From Candidatus Fimivivens faecavium (GTDB taxonomy: Bacteria; Bacillota; Clostridia; Oscillospirales; Ruminococcaceae), in assembly GCA_018716105.1 (NCBI GenBank), contig DVKH01000022.1:1-32072 (forward strand): DNA of 32,072 nucleotides, in the 5' to 3' direction. Positions 16,517 to 23,925 of this stretch are shown piece by piece. Both the position numbers and the translations under genes were made by a program. Below the pieces are notes generated by a model that saw only the letters and a program-made list of their open reading frames with translations, was not told where the DNA came from and did no database searches. The first letter of the stretch is position 1. The number at the start of each line of letters is the position of its first letter.

Positions 16517-17539
16517 ATGTTAAAAGCAAAACTGAAGGCCTCGGCGTTTGCGATGAGCTATCTTTCGAACGCGGAACGCGCCCGCGGCGCGGTGACGAAA
16601 CTGATGGTCGCGCCGAGCAAGAACCTTTCATTTATCAGCCCGATGGGCGTAAAGCTCTGCGCAGTGCGGCTGGAGGCCAAGCCCTATCGCAAGCTCGGCG
16701 ATTTTGCGGCGGATATGAACCGGTATGTAGCCGAGGCCGTTTCGGCGGGCGCGCAGCTGGTCGCGTTTCCGGAACTGACCGGGATGCTTGCGATGACGCT
16801 GATGCCGGGATTTTCGTCGGTGCTGGGGGATCTCCGAAACCTGGAGCGGGATTGGGAGAACCTTTCGGAAGCGTTTCGGATGACGCTTGAGGCGGTGCAC
16901 GGATTTGTCGGGGAACTCTACCTCAACACCTTTTCCCAGCTCGCACAGGCCCACCGGGTGGTCATCGCCGCCGGGAGCGCCTATACCATCGAGAGCGGGC
17001 GGATCCACCACCGGCACTATCTGTTCAGCGAAAACGGCGAGCTCGCCGGGACGCAGGTCAAGCTCTTCCCTTCCCCGGCGGAGCGCAGGCTTGGGGTAAC
17101 GGAAGGCGAACGGCTGACGCCGGCGGAGACGAAACTGGGGCGGGTCGCGCTTTTGGGCGGCTGGGAAACCGCCCAGTTCGAGCCTTTTTATGTAGCCGCG
17201 GCGATGGGCTGCCCCATCGCCGTCGCCGGCGCTTCCCCAGCGGGGGGCGACCCGCCGCTCGCGCGGTACCGGGCGCAGGAGGCGCGGATGGCGGTGATCT
17301 GTCCGGGACTTTCGGGCGGCGGCGCGTTTGGCTGGGATTTTCAGTTTGAACCCGCGATCTACGCGCCGCTCGCCGCCACGAGGACGCGGGACGGCGTCGT
17401 CGCGGCGGCGGACGTGGATACGCTGACGGCCAGGGTGGATCTCGGAAAGATTACGGGGCAGTTCGACATCTACTCCGCCGACAAAAATTTTGAATTCATC
17501 AAAAACAGCTTTCTCGAGCCGGTCGGCGTTTCCGACTGA
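16517..17539 (+). CDS. Nitrilase-superfamily protein without the catalytic cysteine (second of pair)
   Basis: The ATG at 16517 follows AAGGGAG. The 340-aa product has the nitrilase glutamate motif (AQLVAFPELTGML, about residues 74-86) and the lysine motif (GTQVKLFPSPAERRLG), but the cysteine segment reads GRVALLGGWETAQFEPFYVAAAMGCPIAVAG, with glycine where the nucleophile should be. The first 45 residues (KASAFAMSYLSNAERARGAV) are an extension before the fold. Two of three triad residues are kept, unlike its upstream neighbour, and neither has the nucleophile. Loss in both tandem genes suggests a retained binding or structural role, or a different chemistry. It is convergent with ypeB, 11 bp away. 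Confidence 0.75.
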   Translation: MLKAKLKASAFAMSYLSNAERARGAVTKLMVAPSKNLSFISPMGVKLCAVRLEAKPYRKLGDFAADMNRYVAEAVSAGAQLVAFPELTGMLAMTLMPGFSSVLGDLRNLERDWENLSEAFRMTLEAVHGFVGELYLNTFSQLAQAHRVVIAAGSAYTIESGRIHHRHYLFSENGELAGTQVKLFPSPAERRLGVTEGERLTPAETKLGRVALLGGWETAQFEPFYVAAAMGCPIAVAGASPAGGDPPLARYRAQEARMAVICPGLSGGGAFGWDFQFEPAIYAPLAATRTRDGVVAAADVDTLTARVDLGKITGQFDIYSADKNFEFIKNSFLEPVGVSD

Positions 17540-17550
17540 CCGGCCGGCTG

Positions 17551-18894
17551 TCAGACGGTGAGAACGCCGGTTTCGGTTTCGATCAGGATCAGGATCTGTT
17601 CTTCCTCCCCGGTCTCGGCGTTGACGTAGAGCAGGAGGTTGTGGCCGTCGCGGCCGGTGGCGTGGTATTCGTAGCAGAGCTTTTCGTTTGCGCCCTCGGT
17701 TGGGATCACGGCAAGGCCGCGGAGCGTCGCCTCCGCGAGGGCGGAGCCGAGCGATTTCTGCGCTTCTTCCGGGGTTAGGAGCAGATCCGGCAGCTCGCGC
17801 GGATGATGGTTGACGAGGTAGCTGCGCGCGTCGACATTGACGATCTGCCCGTTGTCAAGCGCCACGCCGACCTTGATGAGATCCGGGTAGCAGATCACGT
17901 CTTCCTGGGTGTAGGCGAAGTTGATGGTGCAGACGCCGTTCGCGGTTTCGTAGTAGGTCGGCTCCATTGCGTCGATGCCCAGGGTGACGAGATAGGAGGC
18001 GGCGAGGTCCAAAGCCTGCTTTGGTTCAAGGCGCGCCTGGCCGAATTCGCGGTCAACGATCAGGTAGGTCAGGTAGCCGCCTTTTTTGGTGACGCCGGTG
18101 TAGATCCCCTCCCCTTCGAAACAGTAGGAGGGCATGTTGGAGTTCTCATCCTCGGTCCGCGTGAGATCCGCCGTCCCGGACGCCTTCTGCGCGGTGAGCA
18201 TCGCGCGGTCGGCCGAGACCTCGGCGGCGTTTTCTGTCATCTTGGGCGTGATTTCAAGCATGTGGTCGGAAAACGGGCCGTCGTAGATTAGTTTTCCGTA
18301 ACCTTCGATTGCGAGCGCCTCGTCAAGCGGCCCCGCGTCCGGCGGGGCGTCGGCTTCCTGCGCCTCCTGCGGGGTCGGGACGGCGGCGTGGGTGAGGTTG
18401 AGTTGGCCGCTGCGAAGTTCCTCCTCTACCTCGTAGATGCGCTGGGTAAGGGCCTCCGAGTAGGAGAGCATGTCCTCGAGCGATTTCATCTCCTCAGGGG
18501 TAATCGCCTGCCCCGCGGCGGATTTTTTCGAGAGGCCCATAGTGTATTCGCCGACCTGGGAGAGGAAGCGGTAAGCGCTTTCAAGCCGCAGGTCGTTTGT
18601 TTCAATCGTCGCAAGCGCCGCTTTGGCCGCGCCGGAGTTGCGCCAAAGCTCGGCCGAAATCGCCGAGAGCTGGCCGGGCGTTCCGGCGTAGAGGCCCTTG
18701 GTCAGGATGTTGGTGGTGCTGGTCATCAGTTCCGACAGTTCGCCGATGCTCCGCCGGTAGCTGTTTTCGACTGCGATACGGTAACGGCCCGCCTCGTTGT
18801 AGTAGTATGCGCAGCCGCCCGAGAGCACGAGGATCAGCGCGAGCGAATAACTGTAAAGACGGATCATCCCGCGGCGGGAAAAGTTGAAATTCAA
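17551..18894 (-). CDS. ypeB: Germination protein YpeB
   Basis: This 447-aa protein has an N-terminal membrane anchor (about residues 11-30, IRLYSYSLALILVLSGGCAY), a helical region (about 35-165, including ELSELMTSTTNILTKGLYAG, typical of YpeB) and PepSY-like repeats in the C-terminal half (KQALDLAASYLVTLGI; LLTPEEAQKSLGSALAEATLRG). YpeB is made in the forespore, sits on the inner spore membrane and stabilises the cortex-lytic enzyme SleB. Length is typical. The start is a TTG at 18892-18894 behind GGGGGG (18901-18906). sleB, often adjacent, is not in the window. This gene is the best sign that the organism forms endospores. Confidence 0.93.
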   Translation of the reverse strand: MNFNFSRRGMIRLYSYSLALILVLSGGCAYYYNEAGRYRIAVENSYRRSIGELSELMTSTTNILTKGLYAGTPGQLSAISAELWRNSGAAKAALATIETNDLRLESAYRFLSQVGEYTMGLSKKSAAGQAITPEEMKSLEDMLSYSEALTQRIYEVEEELRSGQLNLTHAAVPTPQEAQEADAPPDAGPLDEALAIEGYGKLIYDGPFSDHMLEITPKMTENAAEVSADRAMLTAQKASGTADLTRTEDENSNMPSYCFEGEGIYTGVTKKGGYLTYLIVDREFGQARLEPKQALDLAASYLVTLGIDAMEPTYYETANGVCTINFAYTQEDVICYPDLIKVGVALDNGQIVNVDARSYLVNHHPRELPDLLLTPEEAQKSLGSALAEATLRGLAVIPTEGANEKLCYEYHATGRDGHNLLLYVNAETGEEEQILILIETETGVLTV

Positions 18895-18982
18895 GAAAAG
18901 CCCCCCAATCTTTTTGTCTAGCTTTCCCTCTGTGCGCGGCAGTATTCAGCCGGATGCATGGCTTAAGGCGCGGTTTTTAACG

Positions 18983-19011
18983 TTGACATTTGAGAGGTTT
19001 GGTTGTATAAT
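18983..19011 (+). promoter_or_regulatory. Consensus promoter for tRNA-Ser
   Basis: TTGACA (18983-18988), 17 bp, TATAAT (19006-19011), with a TG one base upstream of the -10 box. It would start transcription near 19018, about 37 nt before the mature tRNA. Confidence 0.85.
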
Positions 19012-19054
19012 CATTTAGCATACCGGCGAAATTAGAGTTTGCCAGAACCAAGAT

Positions 19055-19146
19055 GGAGAAGTATCGAAGTGGTCATAACGGCCCCGACTCGAAATCGGGT
19101 AATCCCTTAACCGGGACCGTGGGTTCGAATCCCACCTTCTCCGCCA
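19055..19146 (+). tRNA. tRNA-Ser (anticodon CGA)
   Basis: The acceptor GGAGAAG (19055-19061) pairs with CTTCTCC (19136-19142). The anticodon arm CCCGA-CTCGAAA-TCGGG places CGA at 19090-19092. A long variable arm follows, as required for serine tRNA, then the T arm GTGGG-TTCGAAT-CCCAC. The 3' CCA (19144-19146) is encoded. It reads UCG codons, common in this GC-rich genome. Confidence 0.97.
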
Positions 19147-19150
19147 CCAG

Positions 19151-19433
19151 GCAAGGGCCTGGAGCCATTCGCGCTCCAGGCTTTTTCCGTATTCAAAAGG
19201 GAAACCCGCGTCCTGCGCAAGCGTTTCAACCATTGCTGCATGAGGCAAGGGCCTGGAGCCATTCGCGCTCCAGGCTTTTTCCGTGTCCAAAAGGGAAACC
19301 CGCGTCCTGCGCAAGCGTTTCAACCGGTTGCTGCACGAGGCAAGGGCCTGGAGCCATTCGCGCTCCAGGCTTTTTCCGTGTTCAAAAGGGAAGCCCGCGT
19401 CCTGCGCAAGCGTTTCAACCATTGCTGCATGAG
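19151..19433. repeat. Three tandem ~94-bp repeats, each carrying an intrinsic terminator
   Basis: Units begin at about 19151, 19245 and 19340 (period 94, 95, 94) and are nearly identical. Each holds the 9-bp stem GCCTGGAGC/GCTCCAGGC with a 7-nt loop followed by TTTTT (19157-19186, 19251-19280, 19346-19375), then a stretch with CGTCCTGCGCAAGCGTTTCA. The first hairpin lies 10 nt after the tRNA and is its natural terminator. The period is not a multiple of three, and long open frames across the block are not conserved as protein. Confidence 0.9.
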
Positions 19434-19576
19434 GCGAAGAATCCCTCCGGCGCCCCTAAATCAACGACGCCCCTGCCGTTCGGCAGGGGCGCTGGATCTG
19501 CCGGAGGACGCCGCAGGCCTTGCAGCCTCCTTCTCCGAAACCGTGATTTTGGCCGCGGTGGGCCTTGGGGGAACCC

Positions 19577-20338
19577 TCAACGGGAATGGGAAATGGCGCG
19601 GCCGTGTTTCAGCAATCCGCGGGCAGCGTAGCACCCTAGATAATAACAGCAAGCCGGAAGGGACAGGCCCTCCGACCGGCGGTAGATTTCCCACCGGTGG
19701 ACAGCGGCCAGCAGCTTATTGGAAGAGCGCCCCCCCGTCCGGTAGGACACCAGCGGCTCCTCCATCCCCACGGCCCTGCAGCCGCTGCGCAGCAGCTTCA
19801 GCCACAGGGCATAGTCCTCGTGGAAAAACGCGCAGGGAAACCCCTGCGCAGGCATCCGCCGCGCCCGCATCAGCACGGTTGAGCAGCCGATCACATTTTC
19901 TTTGAGAAGGGCGCGGTATCCGATACCTGGTGGAACCCGATAAAGCTTAATGACGTCGGGGCGGGCGGGATCGCATAGCTGGTAAGAGGTATAGCAAAGG
20001 TCCGCCTGGGTTTTCTCCAGGCGGGCCAGCTGCAGTTCGAGCTTTTTCGGCTGCCAACGGTCGTCGCTGTCCAAAAAAGCAAGATAGTCCCCTTTGGCCA
20101 GCCGTATTCCCCGGTTCCGGCTGGCTGCAACCCCGAGGTTTCGTTCATTTGTCACCAAACGCACCCGGGGGTCGCGAACGCAGAGATTGTTTGCAAGCGC
20201 GGCTGTGCCGTCGCGCGAAGCGTCGTCTACAATAATCAACTCCCAGCCGCTCACAGTCTGCGAAAACACGGAAGCGGCGGCTGCCTCCAGCGTTTGTTCA
20301 CAGTTATAAGCCGGCATAATCACCGATACCAATGGCAA
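19577..20338 (-). CDS. Family 2 glycosyltransferase
   Basis: A 253-aa GT-A-fold enzyme: LPLVSVIMPAYNCEQTLEAA at the start, WELIIVDDASRDGT (about residues 30-43), NLGVAASRNRGI, and the DxD motif in GDYLAFLDSDDRW (about 82-94). A GCSTVLMRARR and FHEDYALWLKLL segment (the ED motif) follows, as in many GT2 enzymes that build surface polysaccharides or teichoic-acid-type glycans. The start is placed at the TTG at 20336-20338, behind AGAAGGGGG. The upstream in-frame ATG overlaps the promoter -10 box and cannot be in the transcript. It has no partner glycosyltransferases here. The acceptor is unknown. Confidence 0.88.
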   Translation of the reverse strand: MPLVSVIMPAYNCEQTLEAAAASVFSQTVSGWELIIVDDASRDGTAALANNLCVRDPRVRLVTNERNLGVAASRNRGIRLAKGDYLAFLDSDDRWQPKKLELQLARLEKTQADLCYTSYQLCDPARPDVIKLYRVPPGIGYRALLKENVIGCSTVLMRARRMPAQGFPCAFFHEDYALWLKLLRSGCRAVGMEEPLVSYRTGGRSSNKLLAAVHRWEIYRRSEGLSLPACCYYLGCYAARGLLKHGRAISHSR

Positions 20339-20369
20339 AGCGCATCCCCCTTCTCGTTTCACTGCACCC

Positions 20370-20398
20370 ATTATAAAGACGTTGCGCCGCAGCGTCAA
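20370..20398 (-). promoter_or_regulatory. Promoter for the glycosyltransferase
   Basis: On the minus strand TTGACG (20393-20398), 17 bp, TATAAT (20370-20375). Transcription would start near 20363, only about 25 nt before the TTG start, which fixes the gene start. Confidence 0.8.
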
Positions 20399-20622
20399 CC
20401 GGTCCCGCTGCCGGCCCTGCACCCCATTTTTTCCGGCCTGCGGATTGGATATGCAGTCGAAAGGAGAAGCAGCCGGTCACGCATCGCCGGACGCGCGGGT
20501 GACGGACAAACCATCGTAAAGCGGATGGCGGGGGATCCGGCTGACCGCTGCGACAGGGCTTTTAACCTCCGGGAGAAAGAACCATAGGCCGGAATGGCGG
20601 ATCCCTTCGGGCATCGACTGCG
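20399..20622. other. Intergenic DNA without recognised features
   Basis: Between the two minus-strand genes I see no gene with a binding site and no strong hairpin. A plus-strand open frame across it reads as arginine-rich low-complexity sequence and is not credible. Confidence 0.4.
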
Positions 20623-21084
20623 TTAATATGCCCACAGCTCAAAGTTTTGAAACGGGCAGCCGCTCGTTTCCCAAGAATAGGCGATGAAGTAACCGCGAAA
20701 AGGCCGGGTTTCCTCCAACGCGGAAAAACGGAGGCCGCCATGCTCGATGGCCGAGACGGCCGGGACGGCCTGAGGCTCAGTCCGGTACCGCCATTCGTCT
20801 CCCCGCATCGGGACGTAGTGGTTTTCCGGTTGCTCTTCGATTAGCCCGGACCGGATCAAAACCACCCCGAAAAGCTGCATGCCGTTTCCGATCCCCGTCG
20901 GCTTCCCGGCCGCGGATAACGCCCCGCAGAGTTCCGTTCCCGGCGGCAGCGGGGTCTCGGAAAGGCGGCCGGCGATCGTTTTCGCGGTGTAATTGTTGAC
21001 CAGCGGGGCGGTGGCGATCAGCACGAGGGCGGAGCCGGAGACAGTAACCAGCACCGCGAGGAGCGCCGCTCCCGCTTTTCTCAT
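20623..21084 (-). CDS. Hypothetical exported or membrane-anchored protein
   Basis: The start at ATG 21082-21084 (MRKAGAALLAVLVTVSGSAL) follows AAAGGGG; the open frame continues upstream but without a binding site. The 153-aa product has one N-terminal hydrophobic segment (residues 5-25) that could be a signal anchor. An outer domain follows with LPPGTELCGALSAAGKPTGIGNGMQLFGVVLIRS and a C-terminal region rich in aromatics (WRYRTEPQ, GYFIAYSWETSGCPF). Two cysteines could form a disulfide. I recognise no family name. It appears monocistronic. Confidence 0.6.
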   Translation of the reverse strand: MRKAGAALLAVLVTVSGSALVLIATAPLVNNYTAKTIAGRLSETPLPPGTELCGALSAAGKPTGIGNGMQLFGVVLIRSGLIEEQPENHYVPMRGDEWRYRTEPQAVPAVSAIEHGGLRFSALEETRPFRGYFIAYSWETSGCPFQNFELWAY

Positions 21085-21394
21085 GGCGATGCCCCTTTCG
21101 ATTTCAACTATGATGATAACGTATCGGGCGGCCCTAAATACAGTGCTTTCCCGCTTTCGAGTACGCAGGCGCGCGAGATGGCGCGGTAGAGATGCAGCCG
21201 CAGGCCGTGCTCTTTTTGCACAAGAGAAGCCCCTCCGTTCCCTGCGCAGGATGTACGAAACGTTCGACAAACGATAAATTTCATTTGCACGCAAGTTTTT
21301 TATCGTGCTAAAATAATACTATCGGGAAAGGGGGTTCCCCGCCGCGGGAAAAGGCTCCCGCGGTTTTTGCTTTCAATTGAAGGAGGTGCCAACT
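21085..21394. other. Intergenic region with a weak plus-strand promoter
   Basis: A TTGCAC (21285-21290), 18 bp, TAAAAT (21309-21314) promoter may drive the gene pair starting at 21395. A small GC hairpin (CCGCGGGAAAAGGCTCCCGCGG) lies at about 21341-21362 and is followed by TTTTTG, so it might attenuate. Nothing else is recognised. Confidence 0.4.
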
Positions 21395-21634
21395 ATGAAA
21401 CGGATTCAATCCGCCTGCCTTGAGCAGACCATCCGTTTTGAATTGAGCGAGAACCTGCCGCGCGAAGAGGCGGCAGCGGCCGTCAGAAAAGAACTGGAGA
21501 GCTATAAAGCCGGAATGGACCGGCGCAGGATCCGATATCGGGTGATTGAGGAATCAACCGAACCGGACGGATCGATTCTTTTAAAAATCAAAAAGCAGTA
21601 CAATTCCTATCGCACCGGAGAGTATCTGCAATGA
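21395..21634 (+). CDS. Small conserved-looking hypothetical protein coupled to the CarD-like gene
   Basis: A near-perfect Shine-Dalgarno (AAGGAGGTG, 21380-21388) precedes ATG 21395. The 79-aa product is charged, with an alpha/beta pattern (RFELSENLPREEAAAAVRKE; IRYRVIEESTEPDGSILLKI) and no membrane segment. Its stop overlaps the next start (ATGA, 21631-21634), so the two are translated together, suggesting a shared task with the CarD-family protein. I recognise no family. Confidence 0.7.
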   Translation: MKRIQSACLEQTIRFELSENLPREEAAAAVRKELESYKAGMDRRRIRYRVIEESTEPDGSILLKIKKQYNSYRTGEYLQ

Positions 21635-22188
21635 CCGGGGAAAAAGCAGCGTTTCATCCCGGCGATACCATCGTTTACGGGACGGTCGGGGTCTGCAGGG
21701 TCCTGTCCGTCGGTGTGCCGGAGGCGGCCTATATTGATCCCAAAAAACAATACTATACCCTTGCGCCGGTGTTTGGCAACGAGACCATCCACGTCCCGGT
21801 GGATACGGCGATCTTCATGCGCCCGGCGCTCACGAAAATCGAGGCTCAGGAATTGATCCGACGGTTCCCCAAAATCCGAAGCGAAACCCTTGAAGGCGAA
21901 AGCCAACAGTCGCTTTCAGAACGCTATCGGGCCTCGCTCCAGTCGCACCGGTGCGACGGCCTGGTACGGCTGCTCAAGACCATTTACGATAAGTCCAACC
22001 ATGCCAAAAGCGCCGGCAGGAAGCCGTATAAGGTCGACGATCAGTATAAAAAGCGCGCGGAAGCGCTTTTATACGGCGAGCTTTCCGTCGCGCTCGGGAT
22101 TCCGAAGGAGGAGGTCGCTGGCTATATCGCGCGCGTTCTCGATCCGCAGGGGGGAGACAAACCCAGCCAAAATCCGCAGAGCGCATGA
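21631..22188 (+). CDS. CarD/CdnL-family transcriptional regulator
   Basis: The 185-aa product starts at ATG 21631, overlapping the previous stop by four bases. Residues about 7-70 form the Tudor-like CarD/TRCF RNA-polymerase-interacting domain (FHPGDTIVYGTVGVCRVLSV; KKQYYTLAPVFGNETIHVPVD). The rest is a helical DNA-binding domain (SLSERYRASLQSHRCDGLVRLLK; YKKRAEALLYGELSVALGIP). Such proteins bind the RNA polymerase beta subunit and stabilise the open promoter complex, notably at rRNA promoters. The QNPQSA tail is unstructured. A strong hairpin follows at 22201. Confidence 0.88.
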   Translation: MTGEKAAFHPGDTIVYGTVGVCRVLSVGVPEAAYIDPKKQYYTLAPVFGNETIHVPVDTAIFMRPALTKIEAQELIRRFPKIRSETLEGESQQSLSERYRASLQSHRCDGLVRLLKTIYDKSNHAKSAGRKPYKVDDQYKKRAEALLYGELSVALGIPKEEVAGYIARVLDPQGGDKPSQNPQSA

Positions 22189-22200
22189 GACAGTGCCAAT

Positions 22201-22237
22201 AAACCAGGGTCCGGCCTTCAGCGCCGGACCCTGGTTT
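22201..22237. terminator. Long hairpin after the CarD-like gene
   Basis: A perfect 15-bp stem (22201-22215 with 22223-22237) carries AAA/TTT ends but no long T run afterwards. It is the likely end of the CarD-like transcript. Confidence 0.7.
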
Positions 22238-22324
22238 GCGTTCGGAAAATTACAGTGTTCACCGGGGCGGAAAAATGATAGACTAAAGAAAAGAAATGCG
22301 GCTTTGGCCGGAAAGGAGCGCGCG

Positions 22325-22945
22325 ATGAATCAATACGGATGGCTTGACCGGTATCTGCTCGAAAAACCGGGGGTGAGGAAGGATTTTAAGGAAGAGTGGC
22401 AGTGGTGGCGGTATCAGGTGGGCGGAAAGCTGTTCGCCGCCATCCTCTGCCCCGGCCCGCAGTATCAGAAGGAATACGCCGGGAAAGATCTTTTAACCCT
22501 TAAATGCGACCCGATGTACGCGGAGCTCCTTCGGAAGGAGCATCCGGAAATCCTGCCCGGCTTTTATACGGACAAGCGCTGCTGGAATTCGATAGACCTC
22601 GGCGGGACGCTTCCCGACGGCCTGGTGAGAAAGCTCTGCGACGATTCCTACCAGCTTGTATTCGAAAAGCTGACCAAAAAACGACAGCGGGAAATTCTGG
22701 AGGGGATAGAGGAATGTTGGGATGGGGCGGCCGGCCGAGGGCTGCCAGACGGCGGTTTTCGCCGCGCGGCTGCGGGCAGGAAGGGAATCTGCGGCGGCTG
22801 GGCGGACTCGGGGATTTGCATGACGCGCACTGCGCGGGGCGAGAAAACCGCAGCCGAGGTGGGACGGATTCGCGCGGAGGGCAGGACATGCCGCAGCCTG
22901 CCGGCAGAAGACGGCGACCAAGCTGATGGCGCCGGGCCTGATTGA
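22325..22945 (+). CDS. MmcQ/YjbR-family protein with unusual C-terminal extension
   Basis: The ATG at 22325 follows GGAAAGGAG. Residues 1 to about 125 match the YjbR/MmcQ (CyaY-like fold) family: EWQWWRYQVGGKLFAAI, LTLKCDPMYAELLRKEHPEI, CWNSIDLGGTLPDGLVRKL and DDSYQLVFEKLTKKRQREI. Family members usually end there, at about 115-125 aa. Here the frame continues for about 80 residues of Gly/Arg/Ala-rich sequence (GRGLPDGGFRRAAAGRKG) with no recognisable fold. A TAG in another frame lies near the expected end, so an ancestral frameshift may have removed the original stop. The family was named DNA-binding; the cellular role is poorly known. Confidence 0.75.
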   Translation: MNQYGWLDRYLLEKPGVRKDFKEEWQWWRYQVGGKLFAAILCPGPQYQKEYAGKDLLTLKCDPMYAELLRKEHPEILPGFYTDKRCWNSIDLGGTLPDGLVRKLCDDSYQLVFEKLTKKRQREILEGIEECWDGAAGRGLPDGGFRRAAAGRKGICGGWADSGICMTRTARGEKTAAEVGRIRAEGRTCRSLPAEDGDQADGAGPD

Positions 22946-22981
22946 TCGGATTAAACGCATTTCCAAAGGGACGGGGGGATT

Positions 22982-23518
22982 TTGTTGCGTTTGTTCCTGG
23001 CCGTCAATTTTGACGGGGCTGTAAGAGAGAAGCTCGCCGCGGTTCAGGAGCGCCTTCTGGCGGCGGGGGCTCGCGGCCGGTTTTCCCGGCGGGAAAACCT
23101 TCATCTGACGCTCTGCTTTCTGGGGGAAACGCCGCCGGAGAGGCTCCCTTCGGTGCGAAGGGCGATGGACGCGGTTTCGTTTTCGCCGTTCCCGCTCGAA
23201 TTTGAAACGGCGGGCCGCTTCCGGCGGACGGGCGGGGATCTCTGGTGGGTTGGCGTCCGGCCGGAGCCGGGGCTTTTCCGGCTCCAGCGGGAGTTGGCCG
23301 AACGGCTTTCGAAAGAGGGGTTTCGGCTGGAAAGCCGGGCGTTTCAGCCGCACGTTACCCTGGCGCGCGACGTGCGGATGGCGGAAGCTCCCGCCCCGAA
23401 GGCGCTGCTGCCGGAGCCGTTTGGCGCCGTGGCCTCCCGCGTCAGCCTGATGCAGTCGGAGCGGGTTCGCGGGATGCTGGCCTACACCGAGCTGGAGGCG
23501 CGTCGGGCGCGGCGGTAA
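22982..23518 (+). CDS. thpR: RNA 2',3'-cyclic phosphodiesterase (2H family)
   Basis: A TTG start at 22982 (or the next TTG, 22985) lies just after GGGGGGA. The 178-aa protein has the two histidine motifs of the 2H phosphoesterase family: HLTLCFLG (about residues 40-47) and HVTLARD (about 122-128). It also has the family start LRLFLAVNFD. ThpR enzymes open 2',3'-cyclic phosphates on RNA and were first described as 2'-5' RNA ligases. The size is typical. It has no obvious functional link to its neighbours; the cobalamin riboswitch begins about 75 bp downstream. Confidence 0.92.
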   Translation: MLRLFLAVNFDGAVREKLAAVQERLLAAGARGRFSRRENLHLTLCFLGETPPERLPSVRRAMDAVSFSPFPLEFETAGRFRRTGGDLWWVGVRPEPGLFRLQRELAERLSKEGFRLESRAFQPHVTLARDVRMAEAPAPKALLPEPFGAVASRVSLMQSERVRGMLAYTELEARRARR

Positions 23519-23592
23519 AGCGCGATGCGAGACGGAAAGTTCCGGAAAGTCTTGCAATTGAATTGTAAATATGATATTTTGAAAAAAAGATT

Positions 23593-23760
23593 GTTTCGAA
23601 AAGCGTTCGGCGAAGTTCGCCGACAGGGAAGATGGGTGAAAGTCCCGCGCGGTCCCGCCGCTGTAAATGCCGGAGGTTCTCCACATCGCCATTGCGGGCC
23701 AAAAGCCTGTGAGAAGGCGGAGAACCGGGGCCGGCATGAGCCAGAAGACCTGTTTCGAAA
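23593..23760 (+). promoter_or_regulatory. Cobalamin riboswitch aptamer
   Basis: The diagnostic elements appear in order: GGGAAGATGGGTGAAAGTCCC (23626-23645, slightly longer than the core), CGCGGTCCCGCCGCTGTAAATG (about 23648-23669), and the B12 box GAGCCAGAAGACCTG (23738-23752). TTTCGAA segments near 23595 and 23753 can close the P1 stem. It lies directly upstream of a cobalamin-type importer, which B12 would therefore repress. Confidence 0.95.
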
Positions 23761-23834
23761 CGAATTTTCCCGGCGTCCGCGTGGAGACGGAATGTTCGGA
23801 AACGCTGATTTGAGCGATCGGGATGCGGCAATAC

Positions 23835-23870
23835 GGGCGCATTGTCCTTAGTGACAATGCGCCCTTTTTT
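23835..23870 (+). terminator. Riboswitch expression-platform terminator
   Basis: A perfect 12-bp stem (23835-23846 with 23853-23864) is followed by six T residues. Placed between aptamer and start codon, it is the expected OFF terminator when cobalamin binds. Confidence 0.9.
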
Positions 23871-23925
23871 CGTGCGGTTCGCTTTTGCGCGTGACCGGGA
23901 GGCAAAAGAAAAAGGAGAAGATGAG

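Noticed and set aside
19055-19440. Integration site (att) at tRNA-Ser, or a CRISPR array from the tandem repeats
   Set aside because: No integrase, no duplicated tRNA 3' end and no phage genes are present; the repeats are contiguous without spacers.
19015-19905. Repetitive proteins encoded across the tRNA and the tandem repeats on both strands
   Set aside because: They translate the tRNA and terminator repeats; the 94-bp period shifts frame at each unit, so there is no selection for protein.
22493-23905. 470-aa open frame on the minus strand
   Set aside because: It crosses yjbR, thpR and the cobalamin riboswitch, all well supported on the plus strand.
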